From NCBI GenBank assembly GCA_947623455.1, contig OX392538.1:28705001-28769000 (forward strand): a stretch of DNA of 64,000 bases, written 5' to 3'. The notes beneath the pieces were generated by a model. It saw nothing but the letters and a program-made list of their open reading frames with translations. It did not search any database and was not told where the DNA came from. Position 1 is the first letter of the stretch. Every line of letters begins with the position of its first letter. Below are positions 48,446 through 51,575 of this stretch, piece after piece. The position numbers were made by a program, and so were the translations under genes. The DNA is from Mimachlamys varia. Its lineage: Eukaryota > Mollusca > Bivalvia > Pectinida > Pectinidae.

Positions 48446-48848
48446 TTCACCAACCCGATCACATGGGTTTGGGTACCATGCATTCCTCGTATACTCAGAC
48501 CCGCCATGTGATCAAGACATCATCAATCGATGACATAGGTCAAGATAGCTTGTGTACAAAGTATGTAGTATTGAATTGCTGGAGTTTTCACGTGTATTAC
48601 ATTCCATGCGAGGGCAAATGCACACAGATTGTGCAATTTATATATATATATATATCTTATGTTGAAATAACATTAATGTGTTAATGTCATTTACAGTTCC
48701 GTGTGATGGACGATGTGCTTCATTCAAACACTCCCATTGTGACCACGACACAAACCGATGCACATGTGACGTTGGATGGAAGGGTAATCCCTACGGAAGT
48801 CTTGGTTGTGTATGTGACCACAGCGGCGGAGGCGGCGGCCATTATTAA
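6814..48848 (+). CDS. Giant secreted multi-EGF / Calx-beta protein (59 coding exons, span including introns)
   Basis: The extent covers introns; exons are listed individually. Joined exons total 6,393 nt, giving 2,130 codons and a TAA stop with no interruption. Domain order: signal peptide; short H/G-rich leader with a 5-Cys partial module; EGF 1-9; Calx-beta 1 (exons 12-13); EGF 10-24; Calx-beta 2 (exons 29-30); EGF 25-52; C-terminal EGF with an extra Cys. Calx-beta folds bind Ca2+ in sodium-calcium exchangers and occur in extracellular matrix proteins; EGF modules form three disulphides. No transmembrane segment is visible, so the product is probably an extracellular matrix protein. Every intron except two is phase 1, making most exons symmetric and skippable in frame. 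I found no further intact EGF exon in the longest introns (7564-9501, 17553-18789, 31545-32892, 37366-38597). Tissue and function are unknown. The closest idea is a bivalve shell or byssus matrix protein, but that is inference. Confidence 0.85.
7417..7563 (+). CDS. Exon 2: H/G-rich leader and 5-Cys partial EGF module
   Basis: After acceptor CTCCAG it reads ADHYAPVPYHGGGSSGG, then a module with WCC, CVC and a final HPC, so one cysteine of the usual six is missing. The histidine/glycine/tyrosine leader is the mature N terminus. Donor GTAAGT at 7564; the last base C joins AA of exon 3 as Gln. Skipping this exon would create TAA between exons 1 and 3. Confidence 0.85.
9502..9612 (+). CDS. Exon 3: EGF 1, GxxxC-type
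   Basis: PCYGNCGPNTFCDVE start, six cysteines, with a long C5-C6 loop (KKNYVGVPDSPQGC). Acceptor TTTCAG; donor GTATGA, a weaker site than its neighbours. It lies after the 1.9 kb second intron. Confidence 0.85.
10221..10325 (+). CDS. Exon 4: EGF 2
   Basis: PCGGKCIANAFCNE start and a C5-C6 loop containing GYSGTATTKC. Acceptor AATCAG, donor GTAAGT. Codon joined from exon 3 is GTG (Val). Confidence 0.87.
10490..10650 (+). repeat. Interspersed repeat, intron 4 copy
   Basis: Contains the recurrent words GATGCTTACCATTCCGGAAC, CAAGGGTCTCC, TTTGTTCATATTTTG and TTGTTGACACTTTGGTATTC. The same ordered words occur in at least seven other places in this window. Confidence 0.6.
10802..10903 (+). CDS. Exon 5: EGF 3
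   Basis: PCDNKCKKNSYCSEANKC, CVC, then GFIGSPLKGC. Acceptor TTATAG, donor GTAAGC. The G-x-P-x-x-G-C ending marks the N-terminal EGF subtype shared by exons 3-11, 28 and 58. Confidence 0.87.
11502..11634. mobile_element. Palindromic MITE-like hairpin in intron 5
   Basis: Outer arms of about 22 nt (ATATGGATTGAAAGTAATTT and its reverse complement) are perfect. Inner arms pair GCTATGAAACGTCAGCCGTT with its near-complement (two mismatches) around a short AT loop, so almost the whole 133 bp folds back on itself. No coding capacity. Confidence 0.7.
12121..12228 (+). CDS. Exon 6: EGF 4
   Basis: PCGGSCPKNSYCNEKDNKC then CSEGYIGSPYKGGC. One residue longer in the last loop than exon 5. Acceptor CTACAG, donor GTATAT, which is weak. 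Confidence 0.87.
12812..12916 (+). CDS. Exon 7: EGF 5
   Basis: PCGGKCVFNAYCREKDNKC then CNEGLIGDATKRC. Acceptor TTGCAG, donor GTAAGT. Shares the EKDNKC core with exons 6 and 8, suggesting stepwise duplication. Confidence 0.87.
13334..13438 (+). CDS. Exon 8: EGF 6
   Basis: PCDDACRENAYCNKKDNKC then CNKGYQGIPTVGC. Acceptor TGTGTAG, donor GTAAGT. Begins with AA, so the junction codon with exon 7 is AAA (Lys). Confidence 0.87.
13610..13725 (+). repeat. Interspersed repeat, intron 8 copy
   Basis: Partial copy: AGGTCTCTTCCTTGTAAATA, TTTGTTCATATTTTGG, TTTAATCGATTTCAAGTTCG and TTTTGTTGTATGCTTTGGTA. Confidence 0.55.
14076..14177 (+). CDS. Exon 9: EGF 7
   Basis: PCDDRCVKDAYCDTDDQC then CKKGLVGDPYVKC. 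Acceptor ACCTAG, donor GTAAGT. Sister of exon 8 (PCDD start, AA acceptor dinucleotide). Confidence 0.87.
14627..14731 (+). CDS. Exon 10: EGF 8
   Basis: PCDGKCSKKNAFCGDDNNC, CHC, then GYIGDPFKGC. Acceptor TTCAG, donor GTACGT. Ends in T, so it cannot be joined to exon 14 without making TAA. Confidence 0.87.
14915..15074 (+). repeat. Interspersed repeat abutting exon 11
   Basis: AAGACGCTTACTTATTCTCT, CAAGGGTCTCCATGAAAATA, TTTGTTCATATTTTGCTCC, TTTTGTTGACGCTGCAGTAT. It ends next to the exon 11 acceptor, so the repeat supplies the polypyrimidine region of that splice site. Confidence 0.6.
15076..15174 (+). CDS. Exon 11: EGF 9, last module before Calx-beta 1
   Basis: PCKGKCRDNAYCDNGKC, CRC, then RFVGDPYKGC. 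At 99 nt it is the shortest EGF exon. Acceptor TTTAAG is unusually poor in C; a copy of the interspersed repeat abuts it on the left. Donor GTAAGT. Confidence 0.85.
15686..15918 (+). CDS. Exon 12: Calx-beta domain 1, N-terminal part
   Basis: Reads PSTFSLVRQAYSVKENVGQV, then IEVKRT, DYLVSWQSTDATA, KNDYVGTKGTIKF and IKIVNDK. This follows the Calx-beta pattern: E-x-x-G early, hydrophobic strand pattern, acidic TDATA...NDY turn, IVND end. It ends in phase 0 at donor GTATAC, whereas EGF exons end in phase 1. Confidence 0.85.
16397..16502 (+). CDS. Exon 13: Calx-beta domain 1, C-terminal part
   Basis: Begins EYESLESFTVALVSVDNEG, matching the E-x-x-E-x-F-x-V-x-L strand of Calx-beta, then MATITIESED. 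It changes phase from 0 to 1, restoring the EGF register. Acceptor TTACAG, donor GTAAGA. Confidence 0.85.
16939..17040 (+). CDS. Exon 14: EGF 10, first of the 102-nt series
   Basis: PCGGSCKANEHCDMQSQEC, CVC, GYKLYKKSC. Begins AA, joined to G of exon 13 as GAA (Glu). From here the C5-C6 loop is ten residues and ends in S/T/A-C rather than G-x-P-x-x-G-C. Confidence 0.87.
17451..17552 (+). CDS. Exon 15: EGF 11
   Basis: PCGGPCKANEKCDESSNKC, CVC, GFSLYKGTC. Very like exon 14 (KANE core). Acceptor TTACAG, donor GTAAGT. Confidence 0.87.
18790..18891 (+). CDS. Exon 16: EGF 12
   Basis: PCGGPCRLNANCDKNKNQC, CVC, GYELYHDAC. Acceptor TTTAAAG is weak; donor GTAAGT. It shares DKNKNQCVC with exon 21. Confidence 0.86.
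19752..19853 (+). CDS. Exon 17: EGF 13
   Basis: PCGGKCQKNANCDKSLNRC, CVC, GFIELDGLC. Acceptor TTGCAG, donor GTAAGT. Ends in C and joins CT of exon 18 as CCT (Pro). Confidence 0.87.
20275..20435 (+). repeat. Interspersed repeat, intron 17 copy
   Basis: AAGACGCCCA, TTTTCTTGTACTTTTTCAAG, TTCCTTTGTTCATATTTGTC, GGTTTAATCAATTTTTGTGT; diverged at both ends. Confidence 0.55.
20545..20646 (+). CDS. Exon 18: EGF 14
   Basis: PCGGKCPQNSRCDEQINKC, CVC, GYIFLSGSC. Acceptor TATATAG, donor GTACGT. Confidence 0.87.
20958..21059 (+). CDS. Exon 19: EGF 15
   Basis: PCGGKCPKNSFCDDLSNKC, CKC, GYITYKGSC. Only 311 nt of intron separate it from exon 18, its nearest relative. Acceptor GTTATAG, donor GTAAGT. Confidence 0.87.
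22186..22287 (+). CDS. Exon 20: EGF 16
   Basis: PCGGQCKSNEYCNANTNKC, CQC, GYVIFKGSC. Acceptor AAACAG, donor GTAAGT. Ends in T. Confidence 0.87.
22558..22659 (+). CDS. Exon 21: EGF 17
   Basis: PCGGPCGRFEYCDKNKNQC, CVC, GYSLYHGSC. First of the FEYC-type modules (also exons 24 and 55). Acceptor TTATCAG, donor GTAAGT; intron before it is only 270 nt. Confidence 0.87.
23012..23113 (+). CDS. Exon 22: EGF 18
   Basis: PCGGHCPQNSVCDKANNKC, CVC, GYMSYQGSC. Acceptor ATATCAG, donor GTAAGT. Confidence 0.87.
23504..23605 (+). CDS. Exon 23: EGF 19
   Basis: PCGGKCRTNEFCDESLNQC, CVC, GYVMYHGSC. Acceptor CTGCAG, donor GTACGT. Confidence 0.87.
23987..24104. repeat. Two-copy tandem repeat in intron 23
   Basis: TCTAGTCCTTAATTATTAAG followed by a TATCACTAAATGA-type end is repeated about 65 nt later as TCTAGTTCTTAATTATTAAG with TATCACTGAATGA. 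Confidence 0.6.
24250..24351 (+). CDS. Exon 24: EGF 20
   Basis: PCGGKCGKFEYCNELSNQC, CEC, GYRLFKGSC. Acceptor TTGCAG, donor GTAAGT. Confidence 0.87.
25335..25436 (+). CDS. Exon 25: EGF 21
   Basis: PCGGDCKPNSRCDFTTNQC, CVC, GYESYKGSC. The RCDFTTN core recurs in exon 53, nearly 19 kb away. Acceptor ATTCAG, donor GTAAGT. Confidence 0.87.
25666..25767 (+). CDS. Exon 26: EGF 22
   Basis: PCGGPCGQFETCNKDSNKC, CEC, GYITYNGHC. Acceptor GTATAG, donor GTAAGT; intron before it is 229 nt. Confidence 0.87.
26016..26117 (+). CDS. Exon 27: EGF 23
   Basis: PCGGSCPPHSTCDVRNNKC, CIC, GYILFRETC. Begins GG, giving CGG (Arg) with exon 26, the only such junction. Ends in T: joining it to exon 29 would create TAG, and to exon 31 TAA. 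Confidence 0.87.
27044..27151 (+). CDS. Exon 28: EGF 24, last module before Calx-beta 2
   Basis: PCGGKCPLNAYCYETDNRC, CRC, GYMGDAYQGGC. It reverts to the 108-nt, G-D-x-x-x-G-G-C subtype of exons 3-11, as exon 11 does before Calx-beta 1. Acceptor TAAAG is weak; donor GTGAGT. Confidence 0.87.
27365..27597 (+). CDS. Exon 29: Calx-beta domain 2, N-terminal part
   Basis: Same length (233 nt) and phase 0 end as exon 12. Reads VRISYTVKETVGQVKIDLER, VRVTWSTQDISA, GSVEFADG and ISIINDE. The acidic TDATA turn of domain 1 is replaced by TQDISA, so Ca2+ binding may be weakened. Donor GTAAAT. Confidence 0.85.
27629..27672. repeat. 22-bp tandem duplication in intron 29
   Basis: TTTACAAGCACCGCATAGAA plus CT occurs twice back to back without a difference. 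Recent slippage within the intron that splits Calx-beta 2. Confidence 0.8.
28154..28265 (+). CDS. Exon 30: Calx-beta domain 2, C-terminal part
   Basis: Begins LYEQTETFSVSLNTVSQG, the E-x-x-E-x-F strand, and ends VTVTILDGD. Two codons longer than exon 13. Acceptor TTTTAG, donor GTAAGT. Confidence 0.85.
28797..28898 (+). CDS. Exon 31: EGF 25, first after Calx-beta 2
   Basis: PCGGQCKLHSHCDMITQTC, CVC, GYFDIRGSC. Like exon 14 it begins AA and carries a CDM core, so the EGF exon following each Calx-beta pair looks paralogous. Acceptor CGACAG, donor GTAAGT. Confidence 0.87.
29229..29330 (+). CDS. Exon 32: EGF 26
   Basis: PCGGKCATNQYCNRQTDQC, CTC, GYRLFKGSC. Same YRLFKGSC ending as exon 24. Acceptor CAACAG, donor GTAAGT. 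Confidence 0.87.
29924..30025 (+). CDS. Exon 33: EGF 27
   Basis: PCGGPCRANSRCDLTSNTC, CVC, GYFSFKGAC. Acceptor ATCACAG, donor GTAAGT. Confidence 0.87.
30161..30226. repeat. 33-bp perfect tandem duplication in intron 33
   Basis: The unit starting CAGACATAGTTACTTTTTAA and ending CAATTTA occurs twice, head to tail, without visible mismatch. Confidence 0.8.
30505..30606 (+). CDS. Exon 34: EGF 28
   Basis: PCGGHCKLNSRCDRTTNKC, CVC, GYSEYHGSC. Start of the homogeneous SRCDR series. Acceptor TGACAG, donor GTAAGT. Confidence 0.87.
30752..30911. repeat. 80-bp tandem duplication in intron 34
   Basis: Two units beginning GATAATGTT and containing CAATCGAATGAGGAAT and CTCAATTAATGGTAAG, differing at a handful of positions. 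The second ends 54 nt before exon 35. Confidence 0.75.
30966..31067 (+). CDS. Exon 35: EGF 29
   Basis: PCGGQCRPHSRCDRVTNKC, CVC, GYSDYLGSC. Donor GTGAGT: most exons from here to 53 use GTGAGT rather than GTAAGT, which supports recent shared origin. Confidence 0.88.
31443..31544 (+). CDS. Exon 36: EGF 30
   Basis: PCGGQCRPHSRCDLVTNKC, CVC, GYSDYHGSC. Nearly identical to exon 35. Donor GTGAGA. A 1.35 kb intron follows. Confidence 0.88.
32893..32994 (+). CDS. Exon 37: EGF 31
   Basis: PCGGQCKPHSRCDTFSNKC, CVC, GYFDYRGSC. Acceptor AAACAG, donor GTAAGT. Confidence 0.88.
33222..33323 (+). CDS. Exon 38: EGF 32
   Basis: PCGGQCRPHSRCDRSTNKC, CVC, GYSDYHGSC. Very like exon 52. Acceptor TGACAG, donor GTGAGT. 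Confidence 0.88.
33633..33734 (+). CDS. Exon 39: EGF 33
   Basis: PCGGQCRPHARCDRLSNKC, CVC, GYFDYRGSC. Acceptor TTCACAG, donor GTAAGT. Confidence 0.88.
34141..34242 (+). CDS. Exon 40: EGF 34
   Basis: PCGGQCRLHSRCDRLSNKC, CVC, GYFYYGGAC. Acceptor TTTACAG, donor GTGAGT. Ends in T. Confidence 0.88.
34499..34600 (+). CDS. Exon 41: EGF 35, outlier in the SRCDR run
   Basis: PCGGQCRQNELCDKVRNQC, CVC, GFFMYHGTC. The CDKVRNQC core matches exon 55, not its neighbours. Acceptor CTTACAG, donor GTATGT. Confidence 0.87.
34700..34808. repeat. Diverged tandem duplication in intron 41
   Basis: Two units of about 54 bp sharing TATGAAAA-AGATATTCA, TATG-TTGACTA and TGGTCAATCCAA. Confidence 0.6.
35420..35521 (+). 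CDS. Exon 42: EGF 36
   Basis: PCGGQCRSHSRCDRVSNKC, CVC, GYFDYRGSC. Acceptor CTTACAG, donor GTGAGT. Confidence 0.88.
36523..36624 (+). CDS. Exon 43: EGF 37
   Basis: PCGGQCRSHSRCDRLSNKC, CVC, GYFDYHGSC. One core residue from exon 42. Acceptor TCGACAG, donor GTGAGT. Confidence 0.88.
37065..37082 (+). repeat. G-rich homopolymer tract in intron 43
   Basis: Six Gs, an A, then eleven Gs. Could form a G-quadruplex; length may be unreliable in assembly. Confidence 0.7.
37264..37365 (+). CDS. Exon 44: EGF 38
   Basis: PCGGQCKPHSRCDRLSNKC, CVC, GYSDYHGSC. Encodes the same module as exon 45 apart from the last residue. Acceptor TTTACAG, donor GTGAGT. Confidence 0.88.
38000..38430 (-). repeat. Long interspersed-repeat copy, minus orientation, intron 44
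   Basis: Reads from GTCAACAAAACCATTATCCG at its left edge through GGAGACCCTCGAAAGGTACG, TCGACGACACC and ATGGAGATCAGGGATGTTAC. The same order recurs at 49020-49560, showing a unit of at least 430-540 bp of which the shorter copies are fragments. Confidence 0.6.
38598..38699 (+). CDS. Exon 45: EGF 39
   Basis: Same module as exon 44 (PHSRCDRLSNKC, GYSDYHGSC), ending in V then T instead of I then G. Acceptor TTTACAG, donor GTGAGT. Confidence 0.88.
39049..39150 (+). CDS. Exon 46: EGF 40, cassette unit A copy 1
   Basis: PCGGQCRPHSRCDRLSNKC, CVC, DPGYKDYYGSC. The KDYYGSC ending defines unit A (exons 46, 48, 50). Acceptor TTTACAG, donor GTGAGT. Confidence 0.88.
39750..39851 (+). CDS. Exon 47: EGF 41, cassette unit B copy 1
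   Basis: PCGGQCKTNSRCNPTTNKC, CEC, FQGYFDFGGIC. The NPTTNKCECF core defines unit B (exons 47, 49, 51). Acceptor CTTACAG, donor GTGAGT. Confidence 0.88.
40550..40695 (+). repeat. Interspersed repeat, intron 47 copy
   Basis: AACGCTTATTACTCCGGAAC, ATCTGGTCG, TCTCCGTGTTAATATCTCCT and GCTTTATCGAGGTTGAATTC. Confidence 0.5.
40880..40981 (+). CDS. Exon 48: EGF 42, unit A copy 2
   Basis: PCGGPCRPHSRCDRLSNKC and DPGYKDYYGSC. Followed by GTAAGTACACTGTATATA, the same intron start as exon 50, so copies 2 and 3 are closest. Confidence 0.88.
41392..41493 (+). CDS. Exon 49: EGF 43, unit B copy 2
   Basis: PCGGQCKSNSRCNPTTNKC and FPGYFDYGGLC. Encodes the same module as exon 51. Donor GTGAGT. Confidence 0.88.
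41862..41963 (+). CDS. Exon 50: EGF 44, unit A copy 3
   Basis: PCGGQCKPHSRCDRLSNKC and DPGYKDYYGSC. Acceptor CTGACAG, donor GTAAGT. Confidence 0.88.
42621..42722 (+). CDS. Exon 51: EGF 45, unit B copy 3
   Basis: PCGGQCKSNSRCNPTTNKC and FPGYFDYGGLC; protein identical to exon 49. Acceptor TTTACAG, donor GTGAGT. Confidence 0.88.
43435..43580 (+). repeat. Interspersed repeat, intron 51 copy
   Basis: AAGACGCTTACTAATCCGGA, GCCTGGTCG, AAGATTCTCCCTTTAAATC and GAGCTTTATCGATGTTTAAT. Its relationship to the intron 47 copy fits co-duplication with the A/B exon cassette. Confidence 0.5.
43730..43831 (+). CDS. Exon 52: EGF 46
   Basis: PCGGQCKPHSRCDRSTNKC, CVC, GYRDYHGSC. The donor is GTGGGT, with G at +3 and +4, the weakest in this run. 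A readthrough product or skipped exon is possible here. Confidence 0.86.
44434..44535 (+). CDS. Exon 53: EGF 47
   Basis: PCGGPCRTNSRCDFTTNKC, CVC, GYFTFRGSC. Acceptor TTATAG, donor GTGAGT. Confidence 0.88.
45353..45454 (+). CDS. Exon 54: EGF 48
   Basis: PCGGRCGSNAHCDKSINQC, CAC, GYFQYRGIC. Acceptor TTCCAG, donor GTATGT. End of the homogeneous run; modules diverge again from here. Confidence 0.87.
45732..45833 (+). CDS. Exon 55: EGF 49
   Basis: PCGGKCGRFEYCDKVRNQC, CTC, GYVMFHGSC. Acceptor CATAG, donor GTAAGT. Confidence 0.87.
46403..46507 (+). CDS. Exon 56: EGF 50
   Basis: PCGGNCGQNERCDFVSNQC, CVC, GFIKFHGGPC. At 105 nt it has one extra residue before C6. The orphan exon at 54141-54245 shares NERCD, the extra GPC residue and the intron start GTGAGTATAAT. 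Acceptor CATCAG. Confidence 0.87.
47283..47384 (+). CDS. Exon 57: EGF 51
   Basis: PCGGNCAPHSYCNERTNEC, CTC, GYFMYRGSC. Begins CA, so the junction with exon 56 is CCA (Pro). Acceptor TTTCAG, donor GTGAGT. Confidence 0.87.
47812..47916 (+). CDS. Exon 58: EGF 52, penultimate
   Basis: PCGGKCLYNAYCDKLSNTC, CKC, GLVGDGVRKC. Reverts to the G-D-x-x-x-x-C subtype seen before each Calx-beta domain. Acceptor TTGCAG, donor GTAAGT. Confidence 0.87.
47962..48006. repeat. 15-bp x 3 tandem repeat with TGACGTCA core in intron 58
   Basis: ATTTACTATGACGTC is repeated three times (the third has one substitution), creating two full TGACGTCA palindromes, the consensus of CREB/ATF sites. Confidence 0.75.
48411..48445 (+). 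repeat. T14-G21 homopolymer tract in intron 58
   Basis: Fourteen Ts followed by about twenty-one Gs. Strong potential for G-quadruplex formation and for sequencing or assembly error. Confidence 0.75.
48601..48640 (+). pseudogene. Relic of an EGF exon in the last intron
   Basis: TTACATTCCATGCGAGGGC lines up with the exon 59 junction TTACAG/TTCCGTGTGATGG, except that the acceptor G is lost. It then reads PCEGKC before running into a TATATATA tract. The EGF start is recognisable; the remaining cysteines are gone, so this is probably a dead exon copy. Confidence 0.45.
48697..48848 (+). CDS. Exon 59: C-terminal EGF 53, extra Cys and G/H/Y tail
   Basis: After acceptor TTTACAG: PCDGRC, HSHCDHDTNRC, CDVGWKGNPYGSLGC, then VCDHSGGGGGHY and TAA at 48846-48848. 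Seven cysteines, so one is unpaired within the module and could form an intermolecular disulphide. Its glycine/histidine/tyrosine end mirrors the H/G-rich N-terminal leader in exon 2. Confidence 0.88.
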
Positions 48849-48900
48849 ACCTTTAACGACCATTTATGACCTATCGACCAATTGTACCTTACTAAAATGA

Positions 48901-48906
48901 AATAAA
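48901..48906 (+). terminator. Polyadenylation signal of the large EGF gene
   Basis: AATAAA begins 53 nt after the stop codon, followed by GT-containing sequence (CATTTGTCTAAGTAG). Very short 3' untranslated region. Confidence 0.65.
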
Positions 48907-49019
48907 TATGTATATATCACAGCATGCAAACCATTTGTCTAAGTAGTTATTATTTAACGTCTGGCGAGTATTAAGCATAAACGATACAAGTATATATCAC
49001 CGCCAAAAACGTATAGGAC

Positions 49020-49560
49020 AATAGAGAAAATTCAGAGAATGCCAAATCATCAACAAAACCATGATCCGAACTCAAAATCAAGTAAACTGGAGGCAAAATA
49101 TGAATAAAAGAAGGATTTACATGAAGACCCTCGTAAAAGTACAGGAAAATAAGACCAGAATGTTCCGGAAGAGTAAGCATCTTTTGCTTCATCGACGACA
49201 CACGCCATGTAGATTTTGGTCACATCCAAATAAACATCAATCCTCAAAATTGGACCCTAGTCAACATTGTCAATCACAACAAGTAAGCACACTAATAAGC
49301 AAACTCAAAAACGATCATCTTCATATCAGACAAAGATACAGTTATATCTCGATGAGATCAAAATGGCGACCATAAAAATACCAATAGTCTTCATCAACCT
49401 GCATCCCTCGAATCCCTGTGCTGTAATTTTGTTCGTCAGCAGCTGACATCTATAACGCAAATCTCGATATTCAGACCATGCCCTATAATAACGAATCAAC
49501 TGTGACATGAAAACACCATATGATGGAGAATCAGGGATGTTACCATCAAGAAAGGGAATT
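49020..49560 (-). repeat. Longest interspersed-repeat copy, minus orientation
   Basis: From TCAACAAAACCATGATCCGA through GAAGACCCTCGTAAAAGTAC, AGAATGTTCCGGAAGAGTAA, CATCGACGACACACGCC and CAACCTGCATCCCTCGAATC to ATGGAGAATCAGGGATGTTA. Parallel to 38000-38430 throughout. No long reading frame, so a non-autonomous element. Confidence 0.65.
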
Positions 49561-50929
49561 GTTTATCATACAATTTAGGAGTAAGCTGTTCGTGTTGGTC
49601 ATAATTTAAGTAAAGATCGAGGTTAAGTAAAGCTCAAGTATGGCTTCAATAATTCAGTTTCTTTTCTGTGTATGTAACCGACATCTTCTGATAAATTCCA
49701 AGTCGTGTTGAAAAAGTGGACTTTATCCGCGGAGTGAAACTTTTTGTGCAAAACTGTCCAAACTGGAATAATTTATAATAGAAATTTGCGATGAGAGAAT
49801 TATAAACCTCAAACTGTTTTACGAATCCAACACACAGAAATGTTGTTGCTTACGGTCAACAATACAAATTATCTTTCTGAACCTTGATCGGATGTTGAAG
49901 GCATATTCCAATACATAATGTAGACGGATATAATTTCTGTAATAACTAATATCTTCTCTTACATAACCATTAATAATATTTATTTTTATCTGCTGTCAGC
50001 CGCAAGAAGGAATATTCAATTAAAATAATAAAAGGTTCAAACAATCAAGAAACAATACATTTAAGTATTTCGTGATATCACCTGGAATACAGACATAGGT
50101 CCCAAAAGCTAAATTTAAAGATGTTGCACCTGTTTAAACCCAAACAGCTTAGGCATTCCTGTACAACTACCAGTAACTGGACTTCAGTATTGGTGGCTGG
50201 TTTTGTTTCTGTAATGGCGTGGCCCTTGATAAATCATTTCTGAAGAGCATGTCGCATTTTCTAAAAAAAAATAAAAGACTGAAATTAACAAAATGTGTTA
50301 AAGAAAAGAGCATGAATTAAGAAGAAAATATTAGCAAAAATGTTGAGATTGTAACATTTTCAATTTAAATAATTGAACTACTTTTTTACAAGAAGTGCAC
50401 TAGACCACATGTGCTACAGTAACATTATGTAAACCTTTAAATATTCGTTCTGATTAATTTTCGCTCTTCGACAGTAAATCAGATTCTGTTCATTGGCTTC
50501 AATATAACCAGCCATTTAATTACTATGCACATCATGTTGCTAACAAACTTTTTGCGTTAATCTCAAGTTCACCTGCATGATAGAGAGCGGAAAATGTGAA
50601 AGCAAAACAGCTAATACAGCGAAAATATTTCGGCATACATTATTTAGGTACAATTTGTAGTTGAAATTAGAGAAAAATACTCTTTCATGAACAAAGGTGT
50701 AAGATAGGGAAATTCCACTCTTGGGATTTTCAAATTCGACAAAACCCTCGGCAAAGCCTCGGGTTTTACCAAATTTGGACACCCCTCGGGTTGAATTTCC
50801 TTATCTTACATCCCTGGTCATGACAGAGTCTTATAATATTATATCAATGGCATGTCAATATTCTAGAAAGTTTGAAAACCTTAGTCAAATTCTAGCTTGT
50901 GGTGATCGATCAAGTACAATTTTACTTAT

Positions 50930-50995
50930 TTTGCCTCTTTGTATTTTGAGTTCGCTTTTTGGTTTTGTTGACGCTTTGGTATTCTCTGGGTTGTT
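50930..50995 (+). repeat. Short interspersed-repeat fragment
   Basis: TTTTGAGTTCGCTTTTTGGT and TTTTGTTGACGCTTTGGTAT followed by TCTCTGG: the 3' end of the repeat family. Confidence 0.55.
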
Positions 50996-51515
50996 TTTTA
51001 CATATTTTTAATTGGCTTACTCAGTTAATTGTATGTGAATATGAATTGTTCCACTAATCTCTCCAAGACGTATTAAACCACGAATTCCCGAGCTTGAAAA
51101 CCGAACCATCGAAGCAAAGTATTACTGGGTTTTTTTTCAAAATCAGACGAAATTTTGACATTTAAATAAAACTTAAATATATACAAGTTTAAATAACTTT
51201 AAATCAAAATTCTATCAATACAGATAAGCCATGCACGGTAAGGCACGGAATTTAACATGTAATATAGAATCACCACCTTCAAAATATTAAAAATCATTGT
51301 TATTACATAATCAGAAAATACCTGTTTAATCCATCAAATTAACGAGTTAACGTGGGTTAATAATGACAAGCTTTCCTGCATAATGGACAAGGATGTAATC
51401 ATGAACAATGCTGTAACTGTTTTATGTATGTAATAAAACCACAGAGGTTGCATTAAGGTGAACGATGCACATTTGTTAATTGGCTTAAACAACTGAAAAA
51501 ATACATTTACAGGGT

Positions 51516-51522
51516 TATATAA
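51516..51522 (+). promoter_or_regulatory. TATA box of the Yellow-like gene
   Basis: TATATAA lies 60 nt before the ATG at 51576, placing the start near 51546-51550 and giving a leader of about 28 nt. Confidence 0.6.
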
Positions 51523-51575
51523 GGTTTGCTAATAAAAGTTTCTGTGCACGACATTTCCTCTTCAAGCAGCCAACA

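Larger units (their letters stand above)
48910..51500. other. Spacer between the EGF gene and the Yellow-like gene
   Basis: Holds the long interspersed-repeat copy at 49020-49560 and a shorter one near 50930-50990. No exon or convincing reading frame elsewhere. Near 50700-50810 the motif CCTCGG occurs with AATTCCACTC and AATTTCCTTATCTTACA as a weak inverted repeat. Confidence 0.5.
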
